A DNA stretch of 64,000 nucleotides from Corbicula japonica (GCA_038501625.1 JAZAYU010000011.1:10920849-10984848); one strand, 5' to 3'; numbered from the stretch's first letter, positions 24,491 through 36,562 are shown. Numbers and translations are program-made. Notes: a model not told the origin generated them from the sequence alone.

Positions 24491-25316
24491 CAGTTAGTGC
24501 TTAATTTCTTTGCAATGTTTTGTCTGAAATCATCAATTAAAAATGTGTCAGGGCTCAAATATCAGTAAGTTATACAGAGTAATTAGTGCTGTAGATTTTG
24601 ACAAAAAAAGCAGCTTTTTCTGTTAATTGCAGTGTGCAATTGGTGGCTTATGAAGGTTGATTAAGCTACTTCAGCTTACTTTTTTATAGTAAATTTCTCT
24701 GAAAATTTTAGAAAATGGCTTGACTTTTGACAAATAAGGGACACAGAAACATTTCAATAAGTGTTTTAAAATATTTCAGACAACTTCTTTTTTATCATTT
24801 TATCGTCATCTAAGTTCAAAACTGTCATAATCTTTTTAGTGTTTACGATTTAACCATTTTTCTAGTCTTGTATGAGAATTTTCAATTTGACTTTGACCTG
24901 AACAAACTGCTGTGCATGACTGACCTTGAAAGGTTACGATTTCAGCTGAAGGTCAGAGGTCGTTGAATTCTCTTAGACATTTCATTTTCGGATCATTGCA
25001 GAAATTATTATTATTATTTATTTTTTGAGGCAATTCAAGCAATGCACCTATATAAGGTGAAAAAGAACATTTTGTGTTGTGTTGTCATATTGCAATAGTT
25101 TGAGACAGGTATTACACATTCAGCAAAAATTAATAGGTACAACATTTATTGCACTTCCTTCTATAAATGTTATTTCATAATTTGTCAAAAAAAGTGCAAA
25201 TTTATTACATTTATTGATACGAAATATTTTGGTTATCAGTAAAATTGCGCTGGTTCTTAAATGTGTGTTTTTCAAGTTTTAAATCACATTTACTTACGAT
25301 TAGATTAATTATGGGT
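24491..25316. other. Intergenic stretch with nothing recognised
   Basis: AT-rich. I see no gene or repeat family. Confidence 0.6.
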
Positions 25317-25490
25317 TTAACCCTTTACTATAAACTTTAAGGTGTGACTTTTATGGATGGGCAAACAGTGTTGTCCGATCAGGATCAGGATTTCATACAA
25401 GTAGCAAACAGTGTAAATCCTAATCATAAAACATGGATATGCTGGATGATCTCGATCTGCATTGTTAGCACATGCAATAAAAGCCAGGTC
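25317..25490. mobile_element. MITE family A, degraded
   Basis: TTAACCCTTTACTATAAAC left end, shortened hairpins and GCACATGCAATAAAAGCC at the right. Confidence 0.65.
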
Positions 25491-25891
25491 ATTTTTTGCC
25501 GAATGTACTTAATGCCATAAATATGGAAAATTTTAAAGTGATACTGTAACACTGTAGATTAAATGCTATGAGCTTTTTGATTCTCATGATATTGTACTTT
25601 GTGTAGATGTAGTTGATTCCAAACAGTTGTTGAGGTATTCATTCAGTGTTGTATGTTGCTGTTTTCATGGAAACAATGAATAATACACCTTAAATGCTGC
25701 TGTTTTGAAATCGCCTTTGTTTATTATTATTGCATCATTGTGAGGATAGAATTTCATAAATATTATTTACAAGTTTGTACCCAAGGGCATTGTATGAATT
25801 TTACCGAATGGCATATTTTGAATATTAATGAGTTTTAGAACATGAGCCTCATATTGTATAAGGTCTGTGTGAGAATTATCCATGTGTTAAT
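25491..25891. other. Intergenic stretch with nothing recognised
   Basis: AT-rich, with no feature seen. Confidence 0.6.
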
Positions 25892-26036
25892 GGATGAAGA
25901 TTATAAAACTGAGATTGGAAACCAGTCTGAAATCTCAAGCATCTGATTGGCTGAAATGGCGACCAGTCGTCATTTCAGCCAATCAGATGCTTGAGATTTC
26001 AGACTGGTTCCATGCTCAGTTTTATAACATTTGGCA
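25892..26036. mobile_element. MITE family B
   Basis: Palindrome centred on GCGACCAGTCGTC (near 25965). The outer ends are ATTATAAAACTGAG and CAGTTTTATAACATT. Confidence 0.85.
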
Positions 26037-26633
26037 AATAGTTGTAGCACTGAATAAATGTAATGGACTCACCTCTGTAATAGAAATGCAATATGAAAAC
26101 AGTAGGAAAATGTTAACTCTGTAATAGAAATGCAATATGAATGCAATATGAAAATGTTACAAAAATATAGGCCACTTTTGAGCCTACCTGTTCATGAATA
26201 GAATTTATTGACTGAGTACCAAATAGTGTAAAGCCTGGTCAGATTGCACAGATGCAAAAGCTGATTCCTGAGAATGCTTTACTATGCTTTTATAGCACTT
26301 AAAGAATCTCCATTTAAAGTCAATACATCATTCATTATTCTTGAATTAATGAATTTTGATTTCCTGGTCAGGGTCAGCACTGTTTTTTATTCAGATACTA
26401 CAGTTTTGCAAAAACATCAAAGTGAACAATATTCAGACTGACAGAAATTCAAAGTGAGGCGAGCCAGTTACACTTTTCCAGCAGGCTATGGTTTACATCA
26501 GTTCTGTAATTCTTGAATGAATGCTTAGTAGCTTTTGTTACTTTCTTTATATTTTGTTTTAACTGGTGCTAAAACCACTATGTTAAAGTGCAATTTGTTT
26601 TATGTGCCCATATTAAACCTTGCCAGTACTCTA

Positions 26634-26780
26634 GGGCCCAAGATCATAAAACTATGATTGTAGACGAGTCTCAAATCTCAAGCATATGATTGGCTGAAAT
26701 GGTGACCAGTTGCCATTTCAGCAAATCACATGCTTGAGATTTGAGATTGGTTTCCAGATTTAGTTTTATGATCTTAAGCA
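26634..26780. mobile_element. MITE family B
   Basis: GGGCCCAAGATCATAAAAC to GTTTTATGATCTTAAGCA, followed by CAG. Confidence 0.82.
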
Positions 26781-26827
26781 CAGATTGTTGTGTTCATAAT
26801 ATTTAGTGTCAAAATTACTGTGTCCAA

Positions 26828-26953
26828 TAACATAGACCAGTCGAAGATCTCATTCATCTGATTGGCTTAGATGGTGACTAGTTTCCATTTCAGTCACTCA
26901 TATGCTGAGGATTTGAGGCTGGTCTCTAATCTCAGTTTTATGATCTTGAGCTC
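26828..26953. mobile_element. MITE family B, degraded
   Basis: CATCTGATTGGCTTAGATGG and AGTTTTATGATCTTGAGC remain. The left terminus is lost. Confidence 0.65.
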
Positions 26954-27240
26954 CAAGTGTATTGTTAATCTGTAAACTATTGTTTACTTAATAGTATTAA
27001 AATTCTTGTGTTGTCGAATTTATTAGTTGGTGAAAGATTGTAAAACTTACAGAACTGAATATCTTTATTTTATTGTGTTCTTGTCAGTATTATATTTCCT
27101 CGGTTGTTTGAGATTATAAGCAGTAGGCTGTAAAGAGTTGTAGCCTAGCAATGATAAAATATGTCCTATGATTTGCCTACCTTTATATTTTTAATGATAC
27201 ATTTAGTTGAATTCTGCTACATTTTGTGTAATTTCTTGTG
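26954..27240. other. Intergenic stretch with nothing recognised
   Basis: No feature seen. Confidence 0.5.
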
Positions 27241-27358
27241 GGCGTTTTATATCCATGAATATTGCTTATATCCTGTGTTTGACTAGTGTAGATCCAGATC
27301 AAACTGAACATCTGTCACATATTGCCATATAGGTCATATTCCATATGGTAAAGGGTTT
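27241..27358. mobile_element. MITE family A, internally deleted
   Basis: TAGTGTAGATCCAGATC and CATATGGTAAAGGGTTTA. Confidence 0.6.
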
Positions 27359-27553
27359 ACATAACATTAATCAGAAATAAAATTCGAACAAATATTAAAG
27401 AGCAAACAATCACATATCTTATCATGTTTTAGGGTGTTCCTTTTAGAATTGTTAATTAACTTTTAGCACTTTACTCCATGGATTTGGCATTCATCCTGAT
27501 TTGTTAACAGGGTATTTCCAGATTTCTGCACATTGGTGAAGTCTGGTCTGTAC

Positions 27554-27799
27554 TTAACCCTTTTCTCCGTAGACACACCTTTATTGCGAGGGCAAACAGT
27601 TTATATCCAGATCAGCTGGCACATTCGTGCCGTCTGATCAGGATCTAAATTGTTCGCTTTTTGATTTGTTAGGTTACTTCTGACCAGAATAAAATCAGTG
27701 CAGATCCTGATCATACGGCACGAATGTGCCGGCTGATCTGGATCTGCACTGGTCGCACATGCATAAAAATGTGTATATAATTATGGAGGAAAGGTATAA
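27554..27799. mobile_element. MITE family A, complete
   Basis: TTAACCCTTTTCTCC to GGAGGAAAGGTATAA with both hairpins. Confidence 0.88.
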
Positions 27800-27800
27800 A

Positions 27801-27953
27801 CTGCTTGCTTTTAGATTCCTTTTATTGTTTCTGTTCACGAAACAAACAGTGTAGATCCTAATCCGACTGCATGGATGTGCAGTGTGATCTCAATCTACAC
27901 TGGTCCCCCATGGAATAAACTATTTACACTGTACCCTTGGAGAAAAGGGTGAA
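27801..27953. mobile_element. MITE family A, right part
   Basis: AACAGTGTAGATCCTAATCC to GGAGAAAAGGGTGAA, directly abutting the preceding copy. Confidence 0.7.
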
Positions 27954-28400
27954 GATTGTTCTCAGTTTTTGTCAGACCTTACTCACATGCTGCTGTTTAG
28001 TTGACATATTTTACTGTGGTATATCTAATTTTTTTGTAGAGTTAGTTTCCATGGTTACACAAGATGGAGTATTGATAATATTGTACACTAGCAATATACA
28101 CATGAAAGATATTAATACACATATTTATAACCTTTTGAAATCTGTTCATTTTAGCCTGCACAAAATGTCATTTTAATTTCTGGTACATTTAGTTAATGTT
28201 GTGCAATAAATTCTCCCTGCCACTTGTAATTACATCACAGTAAAACAATTATAAAGTAAAGCAATATTACAGCTGCATCGAATTAACCAGCTCCTGCTGA
28301 ATTATTATTGGTATTACAATTTACCTAGTTGTAACAGTATTTTATTTATCTATATTTCAAAAACTTGTGTTATTTTACACAATAAATGAATTTTAACAGA
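27954..28400. other. Intergenic stretch with nothing recognised
   Basis: AT-rich. An 80-codon open frame here resembles nothing I know. Confidence 0.55.
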
Positions 28401-28652
28401 TTAACCCTTTCCTACATATATACACCTTTTTAGCTTGAGCCAACATTGTAGATCAAGATCTGCCGGTACATCTGTGCCATCTGATCATGGTTTTGAACTG
28501 TTTGCTTTTTGAATAATTTGGTTATTTCTCTACCAAAAGGCAAACAGTGTAGATCGTGATCAGTTGACACAATTGTGCTGACTGATCTGGATCTACACTA
28601 GTCACACATGTAATAAAATGTGTATGTATATATATATGGAGGAAATGGTTAA
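28401..28652. mobile_element. MITE family A, complete
   Basis: TTAACCCTTTCCTAC to GGAGGAAATGGTTAA. A short TA run (TATGTATATATATA) lies near the right end. Confidence 0.88.
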
Positions 28653-28933
28653 AGTGTCTGAGATGATTTTACAATGTTATTATCTCAATGAGGCTGTATG
28701 TAACACTAGGTGCTTTTCACCAGATTGTTCTGTTCCATTGTGTTCAGTATTTGATATTATTACATGTTGACAGTTTGTTGTTTAAGATAGTATTAACTCA
28801 ATGCTCATTTAACTTCTTTTAGCATAATAAATGCAGTATTGCTTGAAAGTTTGTACAGACTTCATTAGAAAAGTGAAAAAATAAGAAATAAAGAAGTGTA
28901 ACATGTGAAAGTGATAGTAGAGTATATTTTTAC

Positions 28934-29151
28934 TGAACCTTTTTGCATGGAGATTTTAATATGAGGGCAAACAGTTTAGATCCACATCAGCCAACAAATC
29001 TGTGCCATCTGATCAGGATCTTAATTGTTTGCATTGAGATTCATAAGGTTATTTCTGACCAAGATGGGAACAGTGTAGATCCAAATCAGATGGCACAGTC
29101 TGTGCTGGTCACACATGCTGTAAAAGCCCTAAATATGAAGTAAAGGTTTAA
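28934..29151. mobile_element. MITE family A, degraded
   Basis: GAACCTTTTTGCATGGAG to ATGAAGTAAAGGTTTAA with two recognisable hairpins. Confidence 0.75.
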
Positions 29152-29288
29152 ACGCAAAAGAAATGCCAAATATTTTAAATTTAAGAATCAAAATTCAATA
29201 TGTTACTAGTTTCTCTTTTGTGTTTTATTATGCTGGGGCCTTCTTATATTACAGAGTTTGTTAAAGTGTTCTCACACATACAGATAAT

Positions 29289-29690
29289 TTAACCCTCTGC
29301 TGCATACCGGTATATATGCTTTTTATCACATGGGTGACCAATTTCAATCCAGATATGACAACACATCTGTACTATTTGATATGGATCTATATTGACAACA
29401 CATCTGTACTATTTGATATGGATCTATATTGACAACACATCTGTACTATTTGATATGGATCTATATTGACAACACATCTGTACTATTTGATATGGATCTA
29501 TATTGACAACACATCTGTACTATTTGATATGGATCTATATTGACAACACATCTGTACTATTTGATATGGATCTATATTGACAACACATCTGTACTATTTG
29601 ATATGGATCTATATTGACAACACATCTGTACTATTTGATATGGATCTATATTGTTCGCCTCTTGCTGAGAAATAAGCAAATAAATCTTAA
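29289..29690. mobile_element. MITE family A expanded by an internal minisatellite
   Basis: TTAACCCTCTGCTGCAT left end, TCACATGGGTGACCAATTTC, then the 37-bp array, then GTTCGCCTCTTGCTGAG and AAATAAGC. The second hairpin is not recognisable. Confidence 0.8.
29356..29651. repeat. Minisatellite, 8 x 37 bp, essentially identical units
   Basis: The unit begins TGACAACACATCTGTACTAT and ends TTGATATGGATCTATAT. 8 x 37 = 296 bp fills the interval exactly. The unit is the first hairpin of a family A MITE (compare CACATCTGTGCCATCTGAT then CAGGATCT). Confidence 0.95.
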
Positions 29691-30280
29691 AATAAACATA
29701 ATTTGAAGTTTACAGCAATCAAAACATTACATAGTCAGACGTAAAGCATGGAGTGGTCGAGGGGCAACTAAGTAAAGACAAGAGAAAGCTTTCAAATAAT
29801 GTAGAGCTTGAAAACATTGTTTTTCTTTCAATTATTTGTTTAGACAAATTTCACCAAATGGAAAATTATTTGTAAGTACTTTTAATTTTATAGTTTAGGG
29901 TTTTGTAACAAAAGAATTACTGTTACATATCAGTTAGAACATTGAAGAACATACAAATGTTATGACTGAAGCTTAAATTTTGATTTACCAGTACAATGTA
30001 GTAGAATCTTTGGTTTTAGAGTTGTTTCAACCCGGTGCATATGACCTCCCATATGCTGTATGAAGTGCTTCACTGAGAAATCAAAACAGCCACCTTATGT
30101 TTTGGTTGCATTTACTTGTAGTTGCTAACTTGTATCTTGCCAACATGCTGCATTTAATTTAAATAAAAATTATTACCATCCCATTTTACCAATGTGTTGT
30201 GTTTTACTCTATGCCGTAGAACTAAAAAAAAATAGTATACAATGTCACAGAATTCCTGGAAATGTCAGCTACTTTGTCAT
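29691..30280. other. Intergenic stretch with nothing recognised
   Basis: AT-rich, with no gene or repeat seen. Confidence 0.6.
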
Positions 30281-31110
30281 GCAGGACTTGGGTTAGCTAA
30301 ATCACTGGTAAAAATGTCTTAGCTTGGGCAGACATGTCTTGGGCTTGCTAAATCACTAGTGGAAATGTCTGTTAGCTCGGGCAGGCAGGACAACATCTTG
30401 CTTAATCACTGGTGGAGATATCTTAGCTCAGGCAGGCATGTCATTAGCTTGCTAAATCACCGGTCAAAATGTCTGTTTGCTAAATCACTGTTGTAAATGT
30501 TATTTAGCTCAGGCAGCCAGGTCTTGCACTTGCTAAATCACTAGTGGAGATGTTATTTAGCTTGCTCAGTCATGTCTTGAGCTTGCTAAATCACAGTGAA
30601 AATGTTATTTAGCTAGGGCAATCATGTCTTGCACTTACTAAATCACTGGTGGAAATGTTCTTTAGCTAGGCAGTCATGTCTTGAGCTTGCTAAATCACTG
30701 GTGGAAATGTTATTTAGCTCGGGCAGGAATGTCTTGTGCATGCTAAATCACTTATGGAAATGTTATTTAGCTCAGGCAGTCATGTCTTGCACTTGCACTG
30801 GTGGAAATGTCTTAGCTTGAGGAATTATGTCTTGAGCTTGCCTAATTACTGGTTGAAATATGTTTAAGCCTGGGCAGGCATGTATTGAGCTTTCTAAAAA
30901 AAATCACTGACGGAAATGTGTTTTAGCCTTTACATGCATGTCTTGAGCTGGCTAAATCACTGGAGGAACTGTGTTTTAGCCTTGGCAGGCATGTCTTGAG
31001 CTTGATAAATCACTGGGGGTGTATTTTAGCCTGGGCAGGCATGTCTTGAGCTTGCTAAATCACTGGTTGAAATGTCTTCTAGCTTGTGCAGGCATGTCTT
31101 GAGCTTGCTA
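30281..31110. repeat. Minisatellite, ~16 diverged copies of a 53-bp unit
   Basis: The unit contains GCATGTCTTGAGCTTGCTAA, ATCACTGGTGGAAATGT and TATTTAGCTCGGGCAG. Copies differ by substitutions and small indels, and two are shortened. Open frames here have no conserved peptide period because 53 is not a multiple of 3. Confidence 0.93.
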
Positions 31111-31462
31111 TATTTTCACAGTTATGTCCCTTTTGTTTTAATATTTTAATTGTTGTTTTATGCATTTGGCATATAGGAACTTAAAAAGAAAGCTTATAGG
31201 CTCATGTGCAATCACACAAGTTTGACATGTGTACTTAAAAATTATGTGTAAGTATAGTCTTTTTAGACTAAAGACTTAAGCAAAAGTTTCTCTTTCTTCA
31301 TGATATGAATGTTAAACTCCTGTTGTGCAATAGAGCTTAAAAATGTCAACTGTAACTAAGATTTGATATTTTCAAAGGGAGACAACTCAAATATATTACA
31401 GGGGATACAACAAAGTGGTAATTCTTCCTGCATGACAGGAAATTATACTCTCAATATCTGTC

Positions 31463-32116
31463 CAGGCCTGCCAAATCTCCGGATTTTATCCGAAATCTCG
31501 GGATTTTAACTTACTTCTCCGGATCTCCGGATTTATAGCCAAAATCTCCGGATTTCTATGATCAGAAATTGCCAAAATATAGATTAATTTAACCTTATTT
31601 AAAAGTTGTGCAATGATTCTACTGCAGTCGCACATTTCCTGTTTATTACGAGATAACGATAACGTTGTCGGTGACATGCTGCCTCAGTGCCTCTGGCACA
31701 ACTAAACAATAACCGCGTATCATAAACTAAACAAGGGCCTCGACGTTACACCTGCCTTTATCTATTTTCCTTGCATGTTCATTCTAATATTGTCAAAAAC
31801 AGATCTTATCAGGTTTAATAGAAAGTTCTTTAACCATTTCTAACAAAATCGGCAATATTCATTTATAAAGTTCTTTCAAGAATATAATTATAAAGAAGAA
31901 TATAAGAAAAATCATAAACATTTTCATCGTCATCAACATGATCATCATGATCACGATCATAACTTTTGTTCAGTCACACTCATAGTGAACAACAACAAAA
32001 AGACATTAACAACAACAACAACAACAACATTATCATCATCATCATCATCGTCACCATTATTGACATATTCAGAAAAAAGTCTCTGGATTATTAATAAAGA
32101 AGTTTTGGCAGGCCTG
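31463..32116. mobile_element. hAT-like nonautonomous element, 654 bp
   Basis: CAGGCCTGCCAAA at the left and TTTGGCAGGCCTG at the right are inverted, flanked by direct TCTGTC (31457-31462, 32117-32122). The left end has four ATCTCCGGATTT-type words. A simple repeat lies inside. Confidence 0.75.
31984..32053. repeat. Compound microsatellite (AAC)n(ATC)n
   Basis: Runs of AAC/ACA followed by ATC/TCA. Encoded poly-Asp/Val and poly-Thr/Ser frames are artefacts of this. Confidence 0.9.
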
Positions 32117-32225
32117 TCTGTCCCTGGAATCTTTTGCAAGATTACACAATTTGGTTCAAGTCAACGACCCACATTAAACAAAAATGCATAAAAGGTTTAA
32201 CATGTGATGGAAAAGATGAATCTCC

Positions 32226-32313
32226 AGGGCTGGGATTGGAAAAGTCGCCTTCAGCCAATCAGAAGCTTGGGATTTGATACTGGTTTCCATGCTCAGTTTT
32301 ATAACCTTGGTCA
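32226..32313. mobile_element. MITE family B, mostly right half
   Basis: CTTCAGCCAATCAGAAGCTT to CTCAGTTTTATAACCTTGG. Confidence 0.7.
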
Positions 32314-33378
32314 CAGTTCAGCAGTCTAGACAGCAAATAGACTCCGGTTAGTCCTGAAAGTGAATAACAGGTGGAAAGACAATAGCAGTTTTCAGACACC
32401 CAAGTGCTGGCAACAGAAATAACAGGTGTTGACTTTGAAACGCAGATTCTGAATCAATCAATGTCCCACCTAAAGATCAAGTATCATAACAAATGTATTA
32501 TTTTATTAGTCGTAATATGTGTGATTAGTATTTCCAAATGATTAAAGAGTAAAGAGTGATTACTAATGTGGAAAATATTCTTTGAGAAATTTAATGGCGT
32601 TTCGGTTTTTCACGACATGATCTACAAAAGCAATGATTAACAAATACACCGATATTACCATACAGGGACTTCACACTAAATTACAACTGGGTTTAATACA
32701 AGTCGAAGTCCAAAGAATTATCATTATCCATGACAGAAAAAATAAGTTGACGCATACGACAAAATTAAAATCAAATAATCAGAATCTTGAAAAGGGTCAT
32801 TGCATATTTATTTCAAAACTTTGCAGTTACTTGTCCTATGGACTATGAAAACGTTATTGCAGGCTGTAGACATTTGATGTGCTCTTCTTAGGCACTGTTT
32901 TATTTACGGATGAATAACGAATTCTATTCCAAATTTCAAGCGTTTAATCAGTCCGGTAAGCAATGGAAGACCAATTGCAACAACAAATATCAATATTCAC
33001 TTTTGGAAAATCCAAATAATATATTTTAACATGTAACAACAAATACGTTTCTTATGGAATACCATGTATGCTACCAGTTGGAAATCTCAACTTAAACTGT
33101 CCATGCTAATCAATCAATGATAGTTGTCAAGATCACCATAGTTACCAAATATTTAATATGAAATATTTTGCGACTTGACAATTTTACAACCTCTTAATTG
33201 AGATTAAGGTACTGCGTCTTTGTTACTTTGTCTGTCTGGATGTCATATCTATATACCTGTATTAAATGATTATGACTGATAATTATTTTAACAACATATA
33301 GGAAAATTTGTAAAACTTTATAAACGATTTTTACTGCATAACACATTCACATACGCCTATTGTATTTGTAAACAATGG
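32314..33378. other. Intergenic stretch, DUF229 gene 3' flank
   Basis: No repeat recognised. The nearest minus-strand AATAAA (TTTATT at 32899-32904) is about 475 bp past the stop, so a long 3' UTR is possible. Confidence 0.5.
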
Positions 33379-35334
33379 TTATGGCGCTTGCTGATTTCTG
33401 CACTGGCAGAATTTCTTCAGTCTGAACACGTCGATGCAGTCAGACTGATGTCCATATATGTTAATTCTACTAATGTCTCCAACGACTTCGTAACTGTCGA
33501 GATACGTGTCAATGCGCACTGTTCCTTCAAACAAAGCATTTCCTGGGATCGTTTCTACAACCACCTGAATGTTTTCAAACTCGTTCGGAAAATAGGAGAG
33601 TTTTACGTCATTTCCGCTGGACGATTTCCGGATGTCACTATTTTGCACTAATTTCACAGCTTCTCTGATATTGTGTAACGTAAGATCTTCACACATTGCT
33701 CTATAAATCGCCAACTCTTGCACAATTTTCGACAACAAAACAAAGCTGGCTTTCACCACCTGTACCGCGTCCGTTTTCAAATTCTCGTGGCTAAGACATG
33801 CGCACCAATGGGGTAAAATGGCGGCGCTGTCACACGATCGCGATATTGGAACTTCTCGAAGCCAACTTATTCCGCGAGAATTTGCGTTAGCCTGTTTCAT
33901 TTTTCCGTCGAAATACAAAATGTCCCCCAAAGTTTCGTAAACATCAAATGGCGTTGCGAGTCTGTTCTGATTGATTCTTAGATTATTAGGAATGTTCGGG
34001 TTAGACTTTTGCAAATGTTGGGGAATCACAACATACATAAAAGGAAGTCTTTCTTCTAATTTACCAATGTGCGTTTCTCTTATTGCGCCAAATCTCATAC
34101 CATGATCACTGAAGAAAAAGATTACCGTGTTATCAATAAGACTTTTATCGTACAGATTTTTAAAGAAATTGTAATAAGGTTCGTCTGCTGCTCCGGCACT
34201 GTTGACGTCATCATGCGACAAGCGAGTGATGAAGGTAAATGCAAAATGCGGATCGGTTTTGTAAGTTTGTGCAAAATCGGTCAAATACTGTAAAACAATA
34301 TTAGTTTCTAATCTATCTTGGAAACAATGATGATTATTTGACCAAACGTCTTCCCGCATTTCCATTGCGATACACATTGGTCTGTTGAAATGATCTGCAG
34401 GCGGGGTTTTAAATCCGGCCTTTAAGAAGTCAAAAATAGCGATGTCCGGTGCGTCTTCTGCATAAAATGTTCTATATCCCTTCTCCGAGAACCTCTTCCA
34501 AATGAAGTCGAATTCATCGAACGTCTTTGTCGTCTGACTTTCATCCCAGGGCATTTCGTGAGCGAATTTCCCCAAAGTCATTGGGACGATATTAATAAAT
34601 GTGTTATCGGCCACTTTGTTGTACCCCATCATATCGAACGCACCCAACTCCTGTTCAAGAAACGCTCTGGTTTTCACCATCTGCCGGTGAAAGCTCAGTC
34701 TTGAGACGGAGTCCATGCCGATCATCATCACGTTAAGATTCGTGGTAATTTTGTCGTCTGCTTGATGGACCAAGAATCTTTCATTATAAAAAGCGTCAGC
34801 CGTCTCGTTTAGCTGGACGAATGCGTGGAAATTGAAATAAATACTCTTTTCATTCTCATCATAACAATTAGCTTTTACAAATTCGTGTGTAACAACGATA
34901 AAGCTTTTAAACGGCGGACTTTCCGTTAAGTAGCGTAAATAGTTATTATGTGTCGGTTCGTACATGGGTCTATGTAGCGGAGTATACGAACAGTACCGTA
35001 CAGTGCCGTTATATGGCGGAAGGCTAGCTGCTGTCCAGTTGATCTTCAATTCAAGGCCGACTTGGTATGTTAACGCTGAGACATCGGAGCATTGTCGAGG
35101 ACCTGTTTTTCTCACAATATGACGTATGGTTGGATCGTAGGGGTCCGGATTGGGTATCTTACAATACGGCATGTCGACCAGAAAGGATCTATTGTGGGTA
35201 CCAGTCCTGTTCTCTGTGCGGTATTTTGACCACCACTGTGGTAGATGTGCGTGCTCGAACACGAGATAGACTGTTAACAAGAGGGTAGCTGCCAAGATTA
35301 TCCCTCGACGTAACTTCTTGATCGGCCACTGCAT
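33379..35334 (-). CDS. DUF229 family type II membrane protein, 651 aa, single exon
   Basis: A complete intronless reading frame. Residues 1-9 are basic (MQWPIKKLRR) and are followed by a hydrophobic anchor at about 12-26 (ILAATLLLTVYLVF), giving a type II topology with the large domain in the lumen or outside. The body matches DUF229, an alkaline-phosphatase/sulfatase-fold family of unknown function found in nematodes, insects and molluscs. Visible landmarks are MMIGMDSVSRLSFHRQM (203-219), YNKVADNTFINI (238-249), FFFSDHGMRFG (406-416) and RETHIGKLEERLPF (419-432). Asp208, Ser209, Asp410, His411 and His422 are candidate metal or catalytic residues by analogy with the fold. Many NxT/NxS sites and paired Cys (CQCRN at the tail) fit a secretory protein. 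No enzyme activity can be assigned. Confidence 0.9.
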   Translation of the reverse strand: MQWPIKKLRRGIILAATLLLTVYLVFEHAHLPQWWSKYRTENRTGTHNRSFLVDMPYCKIPNPDPYDPTIRHIVRKTGPRQCSDVSALTYQVGLELKINWTAASLPPYNGTVRYCSYTPLHRPMYEPTHNNYLRYLTESPPFKSFIVVTHEFVKANCYDENEKSIYFNFHAFVQLNETADAFYNERFLVHQADDKITTNLNVMMIGMDSVSRLSFHRQMVKTRAFLEQELGAFDMMGYNKVADNTFINIVPMTLGKFAHEMPWDESQTTKTFDEFDFIWKRFSEKGYRTFYAEDAPDIAIFDFLKAGFKTPPADHFNRPMCIAMEMREDVWSNNHHCFQDRLETNIVLQYLTDFAQTYKTDPHFAFTFITRLSHDDVNSAGAADEPYYNFFKNLYDKSLIDNTVIFFFSDHGMRFGAIRETHIGKLEERLPFMYVVIPQHLQKSNPNIPNNLRINQNRLATPFDVYETLGDILYFDGKMKQANANSRGISWLREVPISRSCDSAAILPHWCACLSHENLKTDAVQVVKASFVLLSKIVQELAIYRAMCEDLTLHNIREAVKLVQNSDIRKSSSGNDVKLSYFPNEFENIQVVVETIPGNALFEGTVRIDTYLDSYEVVGDISRINIYGHQSDCIDVFRLKKFCQCRNQQAP

Positions 35335-36506
35335 CTTTCTTGACTCTTTAATTGGAAATTGAAAAAAATATCATTATATGCATTTCCTACTGAAAAGAAC
35401 AAAACTTAAACACAATGTTACTTGTGTTCATTTTATCATAATTACTAAGTCACTCCTCCGTCAAATAGCCAACCTCTTGTGTTCGGGAGACACAATTTCC
35501 ATTTACTTCATGTTTCTGTCATCTCTATTCTACGTTTCAAAAGACCAAAGGCAGACAATCGGTTATTATTATATCACGCCGACGGCTCACCAACCCGAAC
35601 CGGCCACGACAGGACAAGTCCCGAGTACCGGCCGGATTCGTTTTATCATGTTGCTATCAAATGATGGCTAACTAGACAAAAATTCAAAACTTTAAAACGG
35701 GATTCTCAACGAAAAATTGCCGCGTGACACAATTTTTTTTTAATTCTCAGTTGAATAAAAAACAACAACAACAATATCGGCTATTAGATCGTCACAAAGT
35801 CTTTGAAAGAGATCTTGCATCAAATCGTAACTATGGTTTGTCAAATAAGTTCTACTCCAGAGATTTCAAGGCATGTGCAAACCACCAGTAAACAGGAACC
35901 AAGCATACATACTGTTTATCGCATTCCTTCCGGTAAAAATGTCGTCTTGAATCAATATCATTGGTCAGAAAATGGTCGATAAAGCAGCACACTTGTCCTG
36001 TAAATAAACAATCACAATTATTAAATTAAATATTTAAACAACAAAACGACGACAACAACACCACCCTGCTCATCACAAGTAAACAGAAATACATAATTCT
36101 TTTTAACCTTTAAACGAAAACTAAGTAAAATCAGAATGAACTAATAGTGTTAAAACCATCTTATGTTCACAAGGATGTTCAGATATGTTGTATAATCAAA
36201 GGTTTTTCACCAATCAAAGCTACACATACGTATAATAAAATTTCAGCTAGCACTTGCCGTCCAAAATTCACAGTTTGACAAAGTAAAATCTCAAAAACCG
36301 TCCTGTCAGTAAAATATATATACCGTATTCACAAACTTCAAAGAAGTAGCAGTGTGTAAGATTGAATAATATAACAGTAACCTGAATAAAATTATTTTTT
36401 AAAAGTCACGGGGGTGTTATTTGTTGTTGTTGTTGTTTGAGTTAATCGATATTAAATTTTGAGGTTACGGATAGATGTAAATTTGTCAGTATTTACATTG
36501 ATGTTG
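35335..36506. other. Upstream region of the DUF229 gene
   Basis: Any 5' UTR exon and promoter should lie here or further upstream. I can mark neither with confidence. CAA/CAACAA runs occur near 35760 and 36045. Confidence 0.45.
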
Positions 36507-36562
36507 GCTTTAAGATCATAAAACTCAATCCTCATGCAATCGTATCTGATTAACTGAAATGG
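36507..36562. mobile_element. MITE family B fragment
   Basis: AAGATCATAAAACTCAATCC and GTATCTGATTAACTGAAATG only. Confidence 0.5.

Noticed and set aside
29356..29651. Eight regular 37-bp units resembling a CRISPR array
   Set aside because: There are no unique spacers. The whole 37 bp repeats without interruption, in a eukaryotic intergenic region and inside a MITE.
30629..30820. A repetitive peptide (LNHWWKCSLARQ type)
   Set aside because: It is a translation of the 53-bp minisatellite and the period is not a multiple of three.
31957..32191. Open frames with poly-Asp/Val or poly-Thr/Ser
   Set aside because: They come from the (AAC)n(ATC)n microsatellite.
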